Shown here piece after piece: positions 44,669 to 54,150 of a stretch of DNA of 64,000 bases. The stretch covers positions 38,134-102,133 of the forward strand of contig SCEG01000004.1 in NCBI GenBank assembly GCA_004102805.1, given 5' to 3'. The position numbers and the translations under genes are program-made. This DNA comes from Muribaculaceae bacterium Isolate-002 (NCI). GTDB taxonomy: Bacteria > Bacteroidota > Bacteroidia > Bacteroidales > Muribaculaceae. The notes under the pieces were generated by a model, which saw nothing but the letters and a program-made list of their open reading frames with translations, did no database searches and was not told the origin of the DNA. Each line of letters starts with the position of its first letter. Position 1 is the stretch's first letter.

Positions 44669-47491
44669 TTATCTAAGTGCGATTTTTGCTACTGCGCGCG
44701 CTCCGTTGGAAAGAGTGGCTGACACTATGTAGATGCCTGAGGGCATGTATGACAGATCATAGCGGTCACGCGCTATAGTCTGTCCGGCTATCGTGCATAT
44801 CTCCACCGACGAGACAGTCTGTCCGTCAGCCGGGACTACACGCAGCTGCTTCCCTTCGAGCCATATCGCTGCACACGTTTCCGCTGCCTCAATGGCATCG
44901 ATACCGCTCACTTCGCCGATAGCAACCGTGTTGGCATAAAGGGCATGGTTGCCGAGTGGTGTCGACTTGGAGCTGGAACCGGTCTCGACTATCACCATAT
45001 ATATACCATCCTCGAGCGAGCTTCCGGGGCGATAAGTGCCAGAAACCGTCACCGGCTCTCCGGCCACAAACCTCACTCCACTCTTTAGGGTTACAATTTC
45101 ACCTTTCGTGTTGGTGAGCTGTCGCACTCGTATATAGAGAGTGGTTGACACAGTCTGGCGCGCAGTTGCCTCAAGAGTGAAATTCACTCTATCGGTTTTC
45201 GCTATCCTGTCAGGGAAATCAAACGCTGTCACATCGGCCACGATATTGTCAGACGGAGCTATCGTAATCGAGAGCGGCTCATCGAGCGACACCATTGGCG
45301 TATGCGAGTTGTCATCGTTTACCTGCACGAAATCAAGAGTATACGTGCCGGGGTCGTGCGGAAGCTGTCGCGCGAAGGCCACAGAAACAGCCTTGTCGCT
45401 GCTGAATGCGGTTTCCGACATGACAAACGGCGAGACAAGACCTGTGTCCGTATTTGTGAGGCGCGCCAGTATTTTAGCGTTGCCCGCCACGCCTGCATTG
45501 CGGAACACTCCGGTGACATAAAGGTACTCGCCCTGCGTGGGCCCTTCAGGAGCATTTTCCGAACTGCTGTTGACCTGCCAGGCGGGAGTACCGACAAGCC
45601 GCACTACCGGACCGTCAGGAACCGGACACACGTTCACCTCAGCCGGAGCAAATCCGTTGAGTGCAAAAGGATATTCCGTGTCATTGGCTTTGACAAGCGC
45701 ATCCAGACGATAACGGCCGGCGGGAACATCAGCGCTTACAGGGAAGGTGACATCGACCGACTCTACGCTCTGGTTGTAGATGCTGACACTGACATTGGCA
45801 TCGAAAACCACCGAGGGGTCGTCGAGCGATGTCAGACGCATGGTGATTGACGATATATTATAGTCGCCGGTAAGACTCTCCATTGAGAACGCCGCGCGCC
45901 CGTAACCTCCGGCATACAGGTCGCCGTCAGTCTCTATGGCTGAATGGAGCACAACATCGGGATATGGCAGATGCTTCTCGCCGAGAATTATATTGCCGCC
46001 CTTCACCGACGCGCGGTTGCGCGACGGAAGCCCGCTCGGATGACGGAGCACTGTCCAGCGGTCACCATCCGTAGACTTGTAGACAAGACACATATCATAG
46101 TCATCGCCGTCGGCCACACCATCGACCGTCGACGCCACATTGCGCAGCGACACGAACGCCGAGCCTGAATGTCCGTTTTTAAACCCGTCGAGCGACAATG
46201 CGTCGCCACCGAGTGTAGCCACGACCTCACCGTCTTTTACCAGCGCTCCCTCGATGCGTCCGCTGAACGGTTCAACATCAATATTGCCGGCATAGCACAT
46301 CATCGTGTATGTGTTTCCAAACGGTCCGTCAATGCTCAGACGCGACTCGCCGTATATGGCGTGGTCGCGCGTCGAACCGTCGACCGCTGGACGTATGCCA
46401 GTCACCATGTCCTGGCTCAGATTATAACCGCCGGCTCCACCGCCCTCGCCGAGCGACGACGGGTCAAGATGGTTGATGCGGAAATATCCGTTGGAACTGC
46501 CGTACCAGCCCCAGTTGACATGCACGAAATCGAGCGAGTCATATCCGTCAAGCACAAAAGCATGGCCGCCGGGGCCTCTGTCGCTTGAACCGCCGTAGAA
46601 CACCGGACGCCCCTGTTCGAGCTCACTCTTTATCAGCGACATCCACTCTGACGTGGAATAATAGTCACGCAAGTGTACGCGCACTCCGGCATCATAGCCG
46701 AAATAGTTGCGCAGAGCGTATGGCACGAGCATGTCGTAAGTGCCGCTGCCGCTCGCCTCATACTGCATCTCTACAGCCACGCCAAACTGTGCGGCGAGCG
46801 TCGAGTAAGCCTCTGTCTGCTGTGCGCTGACCGTCTGCGGCACAGCAGCCGGCATCAGTTCCCAAAGGTATTCCGTATTGCCGAAATCTGCCGTAAGCGT
46901 ATTCTTCGACATCGGGTCGGTATAAGTTTTTGAACCGGTTCCCTTGGCGGGATAAGTATGATAGCGCATGATCTGCGTAGCCGCACATGCCACGCAGCCG
47001 GTATAGAACCGTGTATTGCCCGACGCCACAGGTGTGAGCGCATTGAACGGCGCGTCCTGTCCCCAGGCAATGTCACCGAGCAACGGCGCGACTACCACTG
47101 AAGGCAGCCCCTCCATGACACTGCCGGCATCGGCGTCATCGGCAGGCAATGCCTCGAATGCAGCCGAGTAGAGCCTGAGCAGCCCTGCAAGTCCTTCGGG
47201 CGCCGAGGTCATATCTATGCCGCCGGAATAACTGTAGGCAAGGATCTCGCCGAATCGGTCGTCACCCGACACAATCACAAAGCCGCCATCCTCGCAATTA
47301 TAGATATAATACGGGAGCGCGGCGCGGTTGTCGGCAGCCGCGCCGGGAGCTTTTTTCATCCTGGGCACGCCGAAAGTCCTACCGGCCATAAATCCGGCTG
47401 CGATACCTTCGGCCTCCGACGACATAATGGTTTTGGCATCAGCTCCTGACACCAACCCGAAAGCCAATAATAGGTAAAAAAGTTTTTTCAT
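44669..47491 (-). CDS. Secreted C10 (streptopain-like) cysteine peptidase with C-terminal sorting domain
   Basis: The 940-residue precursor has a signal peptide (to about GADA), a streptopain-type propeptide (PYYIYNCEDGGFVIVSGDDR), and a C10 catalytic domain with nucleophile Cys in YTGCVACAATQIMRYH (about residue 170) and His in GPGGHAFVLDGYD (about 310) followed by FVHVNWGWYG. About 450 residues of beta-sandwich modules follow and then a C-terminal segment like type IX secretion sorting domains (SSVEICTIAGQTIAR, GIYIVSATL). It probably cleaves host or dietary proteins outside the cell. Related Bacteroidales enzymes are Bacteroides bfp-type and Porphyromonas PrtT. Confidence 0.88.
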   Translation of the reverse strand: MKKLFYLLLAFGLVSGADAKTIMSSEAEGIAAGFMAGRTFGVPRMKKAPGAAADNRAALPYYIYNCEDGGFVIVSGDDRFGEILAYSYSGGIDMTSAPEGLAGLLRLYSAAFEALPADDADAGSVMEGLPSVVVAPLLGDIAWGQDAPFNALTPVASGNTRFYTGCVACAATQIMRYHTYPAKGTGSKTYTDPMSKNTLTADFGNTEYLWELMPAAVPQTVSAQQTEAYSTLAAQFGVAVEMQYEASGSGTYDMLVPYALRNYFGYDAGVRVHLRDYYSTSEWMSLIKSELEQGRPVFYGGSSDRGPGGHAFVLDGYDSLDFVHVNWGWYGSSNGYFRINHLDPSSLGEGGGAGGYNLSQDMVTGIRPAVDGSTRDHAIYGESRLSIDGPFGNTYTMMCYAGNIDVEPFSGRIEGALVKDGEVVATLGGDALSLDGFKNGHSGSAFVSLRNVASTVDGVADGDDYDMCLVYKSTDGDRWTVLRHPSGLPSRNRASVKGGNIILGEKHLPYPDVVLHSAIETDGDLYAGGYGRAAFSMESLTGDYNISSITMRLTSLDDPSVVFDANVSVSIYNQSVESVDVTFPVSADVPAGRYRLDALVKANDTEYPFALNGFAPAEVNVCPVPDGPVVRLVGTPAWQVNSSSENAPEGPTQGEYLYVTGVFRNAGVAGNAKILARLTNTDTGLVSPFVMSETAFSSDKAVSVAFARQLPHDPGTYTLDFVQVNDDNSHTPMVSLDEPLSITIAPSDNIVADVTAFDFPDRIAKTDRVNFTLEATARQTVSTTLYIRVRQLTNTKGEIVTLKSGVRFVAGEPVTVSGTYRPGSSLEDGIYMVIVETGSSSKSTPLGNHALYANTVAIGEVSGIDAIEAAETCAAIWLEGKQLRVVPADGQTVSSVEICTIAGQTIARDRYDLSYMPSGIYIVSATLSNGARAVAKIALR

Positions 47492-47505
47492 GATTTTAAA
47501 TACTT

Positions 47506-47587
47506 GTAGGGACGAGATTTATCACGTCCGCGTCAGGATGGCACAATACCATCCGGCTGATGCAGACACGATAAATCGCGTCCCTAC
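47506..47587. repeat. 82-base palindromic repeat element
   Basis: The outer arms begin GTAGGGACGAGATTTATC (left) and, read as reverse complement, GTAGGGACGCGATTTATC (right); the inner parts pair with a few mismatches around a short CACAATA centre. It looks like a dispersed palindromic (REP/MITE-like) element between two genes of one orientation. Such GTAGGGACGCGATTTATC elements are, as I recall, common in several bacterial phyla. Confidence 0.7.
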
Positions 47588-47596
47588 TGTCTGAAA

Positions 47597-49456
47597 CTAA
47601 AGTATTACTTTTGCAACAACGGTTCCGGCCTTGACGATTGCCACACCGGTAGCGTTGACACTGAGCGTATTGACACCTGCTGCGACAGCCTCTGTTGCAA
47701 TCATACGGCCTGCAAGGTCATACACCTCAACCACGGTATCATCAGCGGCAATAACCTCAATCACGCCGTTGCCAAGCGACTTGACTGCGACCGCAGCCTC
47801 AGTTCCGGCGACCACATTCTCAACGCCCGAGAAGTTCGCAATCAACACCTCGTCGCTCAGAGCGGAGTATACAGTGCCCACGCTTCCGCCGTCAACGGTC
47901 TTGGCCGCAGCCGTAACAGTGATATAGTAAGCAGTATTCTCTTCTTTGACAACATTGCCCGAATAGCTTGTACCCTCCACTTGAGCTGTCTCGTAAGTAG
48001 TGGTATTCACATAGCCGGCAGGCTTAACCTGCAGCACAGTGATGGCGTCAAAGAAATATTTATAGCCGGTCGCATTATTGAAATCATATATTTTTACTTT
48101 TGAGGCAGCAGTTCCACCTTCCAATTCTATGATATATTTTTTAAATCCGGCGGTATCGAAATTCAATTCAACAGGTTCGGAAAGATTCTCATCAGCATCG
48201 ACAAGTACCAGTTTGATTGCACCCGAAGCTGTATAGGCGCCAAACTGAGCCGCTGCGGCAGTAAGTTCGACAGTCACTTTGCCACCGTCTGAAGAAAGGT
48301 CGAGTGCCGGAGTAGCAAGATAAGAACCGTCCAAATAAGGAGCAAGCCCCATAGCGCCGTTTATATAGCACATATCTTTTCCGGTCCAGCCCTCTTCGTC
48401 AAGCATGGCGAGATGGCGGTCGTAGGCATATTCTACATTGTCAATCGTTCCGGAGGTGAAGCAGTCAAACGACTCGGTAAGGACATTGGCAGCACCGGCC
48501 TCGGCAAGAGTCTTGCGGCAAACTACATTGACAAAATAGTTTTCAGCATTGTCGACAGCATTCCATGACGCGGTATAGCTGCCGTCAGACTTTGCCGACA
48601 CCTCTACTTCCGGCTTGTCGAGCGACGAGATAACCTTGACAACCTCCATCTCTTCCGAATTTCCGGAAACAGCCTCATCATTGGCCGCACGTACCACATA
48701 GTAGTAAGTCGTTGCGGGGGAAAGGCCTGTCACTTTGTATGATACAAAGGTTGCAGTTGAAGTTGTCGGAGTCACCTCCTGGTTTTCGAGGAACATAACT
48801 TTACTGCCCCCTGCATCGTAACTGTATACATCAAGATAATATTTTGTTGCTCCACTCACTGCTTTCCAGCTTGCAGTGAATGATGCGCCGTTGGCATCGG
48901 TGGGAAGCGAAGGAACGGGAACACCGAGGAATTCCTTGCCCTGCTCTATCTTGACGCTCTTAAGGAACATACCTTCAGCCACGAGGAAAGGCTTGATTTG
49001 CGCATAGTTTGAATAAGAAGATGTCGGTGTGATAATATATTCGACAGTAGTCCAATCATCCGTATATACTTCTGCATTTGAAGTTGTAGAAAATCCCCAG
49101 CCGAGCTGGACTATACCCATATTGGTATTTTTGAGTTTCACTTCCATCGTAACTTTTATTGCACCGTTGGATGTCGATACACCTGTAAGTGTATTTGTGC
49201 GTACGGAAGCACCGTCACTGATATAAAGTGAGCCGCCGGCCTGCCCCACTCCGGAAGCGGGAGATATTTGCCAGCCTGTAAACCCGAGACCGGTAAAGTC
49301 AAACGAGTATTTGAACATCTGTGGTTCGGACTCCGTACCTGCGGTACATTTTTCCGAGAAGTCTACATCAAGTAGTACTGTCGGCTCGGCAGCGGCGAAG
49401 CCGGTGGCGAGCACAATGGCCTCGGCCATTGTAAAAGTGCGTAGAATTTTTTTCAT
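47597..49456 (-). CDS. Secreted fibronectin type III protein with C-terminal sorting-like domain
   Basis: The 619-residue product has a signal peptide (ending near AAAEP), an N-terminal jelly-roll-like region (about 25-180), two fibronectin type III-like modules (about 185-290 and 290-500, the latter split by a second choice-of-anchor-like region with Asp/Asn-rich strands), and a C-terminal module with EVYDLAGRMIATEAV, the pattern of type IX sorting tails. No catalytic motif is seen. It lies upstream of the peptidase gene in the same direction and may be an adhesin or glycan-binding protein. Confidence 0.75.
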   Translation of the reverse strand: MKKILRTFTMAEAIVLATGFAAAEPTVLLDVDFSEKCTAGTESEPQMFKYSFDFTGLGFTGWQISPASGVGQAGGSLYISDGASVRTNTLTGVSTSNGAIKVTMEVKLKNTNMGIVQLGWGFSTTSNAEVYTDDWTTVEYIITPTSSYSNYAQIKPFLVAEGMFLKSVKIEQGKEFLGVPVPSLPTDANGASFTASWKAVSGATKYYLDVYSYDAGGSKVMFLENQEVTPTTSTATFVSYKVTGLSPATTYYYVVRAANDEAVSGNSEEMEVVKVISSLDKPEVEVSAKSDGSYTASWNAVDNAENYFVNVVCRKTLAEAGAANVLTESFDCFTSGTIDNVEYAYDRHLAMLDEEGWTGKDMCYINGAMGLAPYLDGSYLATPALDLSSDGGKVTVELTAAAAQFGAYTASGAIKLVLVDADENLSEPVELNFDTAGFKKYIIELEGGTAASKVKIYDFNNATGYKYFFDAITVLQVKPAGYVNTTTYETAQVEGTSYSGNVVKEENTAYYITVTAAAKTVDGGSVGTVYSALSDEVLIANFSGVENVVAGTEAAVAVKSLGNGVIEVIAADDTVVEVYDLAGRMIATEAVAAGVNTLSVNATGVAIVKAGTVVAKVIL

Positions 49457-49658
49457 TCGATTTTTGTATAAATAATAATTGGTTTGTCTTTGCTGTCAGA
49501 TTGTCGCCCGAGGGTTTACCTAATGCGCACCTTCTTATATCAAAAATGCAAAATAAGACATTATTTATCATTTATACAAATCATTTGACACAATTAACAA
49601 CAATTGCCCTGACATTATGCCAAAAATATACAATCGCTATATATCTGTCGATTGATAT

Positions 49659-50945
49659 TCAGCGGGCTTTATGCCGGTAGAGAATGGTCTGCACCAGTCC
49701 TCTTGTGACGAGATAGAGAATGAATGCAAGCCACAGGGCGTGGTTGCCCAAAGTGGAGTAAAGCGTGAAATTAACACAGAAGAATACCGCCATGGCCACT
49801 GCCATCGACACAAGCATCTGCCGCGTGCGGGTCTCTCCGACAAACACTCCGTCCCAGATGAATGCCGCCATGCCGGCAAATGGCACGGATATGCTCCACC
49901 ACATATATTCATGAGCCCGCTCGACAACCGTAGTGTCATCGCTCAACAGCCGCAATATCTCGTCGCCGGCCAGAGCATACGCGACAGTAAACACCAGCGA
50001 CACAACACTTCCCGCAAAAAACAGACGGCGGAGCAGTTCGCGCTTCTCACCCTCTCGCCTCGCTCCGGTAAGTTTGCCCGCGAGAGCCTCGCCGGCGTAT
50101 GCAAAACCGTCCATCATATACGAGAAAAGTATAAACAGCTGCATCAGCAGAGCGTTGACCGACAAGATGACGTCGCCCTGACGCGCTCCCGCACGCGTAA
50201 ACCACACCGTGACAACCACCAGACAGAGTGTGCGCAGAAACAGGTTGACATTCACGGCAAAGAAACGCTTCAGCCGAGCCGCGTCAAAGAGCTGACGCAA
50301 CCGCCCGACACGCGGCCTGTAGCCCCGCACCATCAGGCAGCCTGCCGCAAACCCCGTCCACTGCGCCGTCAGTGTGCCCGATGCCACCCCTTCGATGCCG
50401 AGATGCATCACATAGACAAGCAGCAGACTCGCGGCGATATTGACCACATTGATAATAAGCGACGTCCACATGGCAAGCCGGCTGTTCTGCACCCCGATCA
50501 TCCACCCGTTGAGAGCATAGAGACCAAGTGTGGCCGGAGCGCCGTAGACAAGGATATCGAAATATCTCGAGGCAAGCTCCATCGCCTCCGCCTCGCCTCC
50601 GAAAAATCCGAGCAAGGCGCCACGCAGTGGACGCTGCAGGGCAATCAGCACGACTCCGATGCCCAGCGCCACCAACATCGCTCGGTAGAGAGAGGCATCG
50701 CGCTCCTGACGGTCACCGGCGCCACAGGCCTGAGCCGTCATCCCCGACGTGCCCATGCGCAGAAAGCCGAACACCCAGTATATCATCGAAAACATCGTGC
50801 CGCCAAGAGCTATAGCCGCCATATAGGCCGGACTACCCATGTGCCCGACAATCGCCATATCGACAAGACCGAGAAGCGGTGTCGTGATATTAGCCACCAC
50901 CGATGGCAAGGCAAGCGCCAATATGTCGCGGTCTATTTTTCTCAT
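49659..50945 (-). CDS. MATE family efflux transporter
   Basis: From Met at 50945 (MRKIDRDILALALPSVVANI) the product has 428 residues and twelve hydrophobic segments in two MATE halves. The family exports cationic drugs or metabolites from the cytoplasm using Na+ or H+. Typical segments are GLVDMAIVGHMGSPAYMAAI and GTSGMTAQACGAGDRQE in the first half. It resembles the DinF subfamily; substrate unknown. The frame upstream of this start (25 codons) is not needed and overlaps a hairpin. A long open frame on the opposite strand is a shadow. Confidence 0.9.
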   Translation of the reverse strand: MRKIDRDILALALPSVVANITTPLLGLVDMAIVGHMGSPAYMAAIALGGTMFSMIYWVFGFLRMGTSGMTAQACGAGDRQERDASLYRAMLVALGIGVVLIALQRPLRGALLGFFGGEAEAMELASRYFDILVYGAPATLGLYALNGWMIGVQNSRLAMWTSLIINVVNIAASLLLVYVMHLGIEGVASGTLTAQWTGFAAGCLMVRGYRPRVGRLRQLFDAARLKRFFAVNVNLFLRTLCLVVVTVWFTRAGARQGDVILSVNALLMQLFILFSYMMDGFAYAGEALAGKLTGARREGEKRELLRRLFFAGSVVSLVFTVAYALAGDEILRLLSDDTTVVERAHEYMWWSISVPFAGMAAFIWDGVFVGETRTRQMLVSMAVAMAVFFCVNFTLYSTLGNHALWLAFILYLVTRGLVQTILYRHKAR

Positions 50946-50971
50946 GATGCTATGCTTTATATATGAAGAGA

Positions 50972-51005
50972 GTGTTGCAGAATCCGGAATGAAGTTCTGC
51001 AACAC
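50972..51005 (-). terminator. Hairpin between OPT and MATE genes
   Basis: Eleven-base perfect arms (50972-50982 and 50995-51005) with a 12-base loop follow the OPT gene on the minus strand and precede the MATE start. The U-tract is weak. Confidence 0.45.
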
Positions 51006-51074
51006 CCTCATATCAGTCAAGTGCGTATTTTTATCGTTATTCGCACTTTATTATATGTTTATTTTTCTTATTAA

Positions 51075-53129
51075 TTATTTCTTGCCGACACGGGTCGAGC
51101 CGATATAGAGGAACGCTATAATAGCGGCGTAAGCCACCAGACCGAGCACCTGCGGGCCGAATTCCATACCGTTGTCAGGCAACGGCATGCCGCACATGAT
51201 GGAGATTGCGGCGAACACTCCGAACAATGCACCGCCGGCGATGAAACCTGAGGCAATCAAAGTGCCGCGGTCGTTGCGCGCACGGCTCACCTCGGGGTCT
51301 TTCGACGAACGTTTCACGAAATAGCTTACCGCACCGCCCACAAGCATCGGCACATTGAGAGGCAGCGGTATGAACATGCCGAGGCAGAATGCGAGCGCCG
51401 GCACTCCGAGCCAGTTGAGCAGCAGGGCGAGCACCGCACCCACGATATAAAGTATCCAGGGGGTGTCACCTCCCATCATGAGGGGCTCTATGACATTGGC
51501 CATCGCATTGGCCTGCGGAGCGACAAGCGCGTTGTCTCCTGTAAAACCGTAGACTTTGTTGAGCACAAGTATCACACCGCCCACAGTGGCAGCGGCTACA
51601 AGTGTGCCGAGAAACTTCCATGTCTCCTGCTTCTTGGGCGTCGAACCGAGCCAGTAGCCCACCTTGAGGTCAGTGACAAAACCGCCGGCCATCGATAGCG
51701 CCGTACACACCACGCCGCCGATTACCATCGACGCTACAATTCCCTTGGTGCCGCTCAGACCGATGCCAACGAATATCGCCGAAGCGATGATAAGTGTCAT
51801 CAGCGTCATGCCTGACACGGGGTTTGAGCCCACGATAGCGATTGCGTTGGCCGCCACCGTAGTGAAAAGAAACGCGATGATGGTCACCACTATCCATGCC
51901 ACAACAGCCTGCCAGAGCGAGCTGATGACTCCGAAATAGAAGAAAATGAGCACAGCTACAAGAGCTATTGCGATGAAAAACACGATATGCTTCATCGAGA
52001 TGTCGAGCTGCCAGCGCACCGGACGTGCCTCTTTTGCGCCACCTTTAAATTCACGGCCGGCAAGACCTACGGCCTGGCGTATGATCGGCCACGACTTGAC
52101 GATGCCAATGATACCGGCCATGGCTATACCGCCGATACCTATCATGCGGGCGGTAGAGGAGAATATCTGCTCGGGAGCCATCAACTGCATCGCCTCCGTG
52201 CCGTAAGTGCCTAACAGCGGTATGATAATCCACCACACGAAGATAGAGCCGGCAAAGATTACAAACGCATATTTCAAGCCCACTATGTAGCCCAGACCGA
52301 GCACGGCCGCGCCGGTGTTGCACGAAAACAGGAATTTGCTCTTGGCTGCGAGTGCCTGTCCCCAGCCGTAGGCGGTTGTGGTGACTGTCTCGGCCCACCA
52401 GCCGAATGTAGCCACGATGTAGTCGTAGATACCGCCTATGAGCGACGCAATGACAAGCACTTTTGCCTGACCGTTGCCTGCTCCCGACTGACCCGATGCA
52501 AGCACCTGTGTCGTGGCGGTAGCCTCGGGGAAGGGATATTTGCCGTGCATATCCTTTACAAAATATTTACGGAACGGGATGAAGAACAATATGCCCAACA
52601 CACCTCCGAAGAGCGAGCTGAGAAAAATCTGCAGGAAGTCGACAGTGATGTCAGGGTATTTTGCCTGAAGGATATAGAGAGCCGGCAAGGTGAATATCGC
52701 GCCTGCCACAATCACACCGGAGCATGCTCCGATCGACTGTATGATGACATTCTGTCCCAGGGCGTTTTTCTTCTTAAGCGCGCCCGAAAGACCGACTGCT
52801 ATGATGGCAATCGGAATTGCGGCCTCAAACACCTGTCCGACTTTGAGCCCGAGATAGGCCGCGGCGGCTGAAAAAATCACCGCCAGCACCAGGCCGAGAG
52901 TGACCGAATATGGTGTCACCTCGCGATACACGCGAGCGGGATGCATCATCGGCCGGTATTCCTCGTCTTTGCCGAGTTCGGTAAACGCGTTTTCGGGAAG
53001 CACTGTCGGGTCGGCATCCATATAGTCGGCATTGCCTCCGGCGTTGCGTTCTATAGCTGCTTCCGTAGCTTTGAAATCTTTGTGGGGAATATTCGTCGGT
53101 GCGACCCCACCTTTGTCGGTTTGTTTCAT
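51075..53129 (-). CDS. Oligopeptide transporter, OPT family
   Basis: The 684-residue inner membrane protein has about fifteen hydrophobic segments. Family features are YREVTPYSVTLGLVLAVIFS, AAAYLGLKVGQVFEAAIPIA near the N-terminus, FPEATATTQVLASG, and AFCLGMFIPLPLNVPMLVGG toward the C-terminus. OPT proteins import small peptides or metal-chelate complexes by proton coupling. The hydrophilic N-terminus of about 70 residues is cytoplasmic. Single gene. Confidence 0.92.
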   Translation of the reverse strand: MKQTDKGGVAPTNIPHKDFKATEAAIERNAGGNADYMDADPTVLPENAFTELGKDEEYRPMMHPARVYREVTPYSVTLGLVLAVIFSAAAAYLGLKVGQVFEAAIPIAIIAVGLSGALKKKNALGQNVIIQSIGACSGVIVAGAIFTLPALYILQAKYPDITVDFLQIFLSSLFGGVLGILFFIPFRKYFVKDMHGKYPFPEATATTQVLASGQSGAGNGQAKVLVIASLIGGIYDYIVATFGWWAETVTTTAYGWGQALAAKSKFLFSCNTGAAVLGLGYIVGLKYAFVIFAGSIFVWWIIIPLLGTYGTEAMQLMAPEQIFSSTARMIGIGGIAMAGIIGIVKSWPIIRQAVGLAGREFKGGAKEARPVRWQLDISMKHIVFFIAIALVAVLIFFYFGVISSLWQAVVAWIVVTIIAFLFTTVAANAIAIVGSNPVSGMTLMTLIIASAIFVGIGLSGTKGIVASMVIGGVVCTALSMAGGFVTDLKVGYWLGSTPKKQETWKFLGTLVAAATVGGVILVLNKVYGFTGDNALVAPQANAMANVIEPLMMGGDTPWILYIVGAVLALLLNWLGVPALAFCLGMFIPLPLNVPMLVGGAVSYFVKRSSKDPEVSRARNDRGTLIASGFIAGGALFGVFAAISIMCGMPLPDNGMEFGPQVLGLVAYAAIIAFLYIGSTRVGKK

Positions 53130-53166
53130 CTGCTATGTTCTATTGCAAGTTTTAATGTGAATAATT

Positions 53167-53520
53167 CTATTTGTTTTCAGGCACCGGAGCCGGGCGCGAC
53201 AGTATGTCGAAACTGTCGACGAGTATTTCAGTGACACGGCGTGTGATAGCGTTGCGGTCCTGCCACTGACGGGTGCGCAGCTTGCCTTCGACATACAGTT
53301 TTGTGCCACGGTCGATGTAGCGTTCGGCAGTCTCGGCCGCCGCGTCCCACATCACAATCTCATGCCATTCGGTGCGCTGAGGAATCTCGCGTCCGTCGGG
53401 CAAACGTCGTGCCGGCTCGTTGGTAGCCAGCGAGAAAGACGCGATAGGCCGGTTTTCGACATACCTTATCTCGGGTTTTCGCCCCACGTTTCCGACAAGA
53501 ATAACCTTATTTACTGACAT
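53167..53520 (-). CDS. ssb: Short single-stranded DNA-binding protein
   Basis: The start at 53520 (MSVNKVILVGNVGRKPEIRY) gives 117 residues forming one OB-fold, with EWHEIVMWDAAAETAERYI and LYVEGKLRTRQWQDR. The family binds single-stranded DNA as a tetramer. It ends PAPVPENK right after the fold, so the usual acidic tail tip (like DDDIPF) that recruits repair proteins is absent; it may be a secondary SSB. The first Met of the open frame (53565) is not supported. Confidence 0.9.
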   Translation of the reverse strand: MSVNKVILVGNVGRKPEIRYVENRPIASFSLATNEPARRLPDGREIPQRTEWHEIVMWDAAAETAERYIDRGTKLYVEGKLRTRQWQDRNAITRRVTEILVDSFDILSRPAPVPENK

Positions 53521-53623
53521 ATCTGCTTCTCCTTTAATAACAATCACATCTGACACACAAGCCAATTACTATATTAAATAATCACCCGGTTTACCGATGT
53601 GCATAAAAAGCCGTTTCAAGCTA

Positions 53624-53655
53624 CAAATATAACACATTCATTTCAAAACCGCAAC
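53624..53655 (-). promoter_or_regulatory. Candidate promoter of ssb
   Basis: On the minus strand TATATTTG (53624-53631) is a good -7 box and GTTG (53652-53655) lies 20 bases upstream. Confidence 0.5.
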
Positions 53656-53768
53656 AGTTTGCCAAAAGCCAGACGAAATCGGAATTATCGTGCTATACAT
53701 CTCATGCTGTAAATCGTCTTGCGCTGTAAATCGTCGTCCTGTGGAAGACTTTCTTTTGATATCGCCTT

Positions 53769-53931
53769 CCCCCGCACACCTTGCTGCGCTACGGCGAACG
53801 GGGAATAGACGCCACACGCCAAGTGGCTTCCGCAGAACGCCGATTTTCACGTAACCCCGTACGCCGCAACGCAGCAAGGCGTGCGGGGAATAGATGCCAC
53901 CCGCCAAGAGGCTTCCGCAGGACGCCGATTT
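53769..53931. repeat. Noncoding direct and inverted repeat block
   Basis: A unit of about 48 bases beginning CGGGGAATAGA occurs at 53799-53846 and again at 53884-53931 (85-base period) with a few changes. An inverted pair of 19-base arms (53770-53788 and 53870-53888, one mismatch) surrounds the first unit. Short frames across it are not convincing. The gap 53521-54150 otherwise holds the ssb promoter and the blaI operator region. Confidence 0.65.
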
Positions 53932-54029
53932 ACAACACCCTATTCAGATTAAGCAGTTTCAAGAACAAAAGGAATACCATCATTATGTATATTTGAGGTT
54001 GTTGCAGAACCCCTATATTTCAATAACAA

Positions 54030-54116
54030 ACTAAAAATTTAGTGTTAAAAAATGTAAATTCATTTGCAAACTAAAATCTTAGTTGTATATTTGCCACAGA
54101 AACTAAATTCTTAGTT
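54030..54116 (+). promoter_or_regulatory. blaI promoter with three palindromic operators
   Basis: TTTG (54063-54066) and TATATTTG (54086-54093) with a 19-base spacer form a textbook Bacteroidetes promoter. Three palindromes with ACTAA and TTAGT arms lie at 54030-54043, 54069-54084 (inside the spacer) and 54101-54116 (just after the start point). The positions fit repression by the BlaI-type protein encoded immediately downstream. Confidence 0.75.
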
Positions 54117-54150
54117 AGACAAAGCAAACGTAAAATAAAAAACCAAAGAG

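Noticed and set aside
49671..50966. 431-codon plus-strand open frame opposite the MATE gene
   Set aside because: It is rich in His, Arg and Gln, has no domain pattern and is the mirror of a clear transporter gene.
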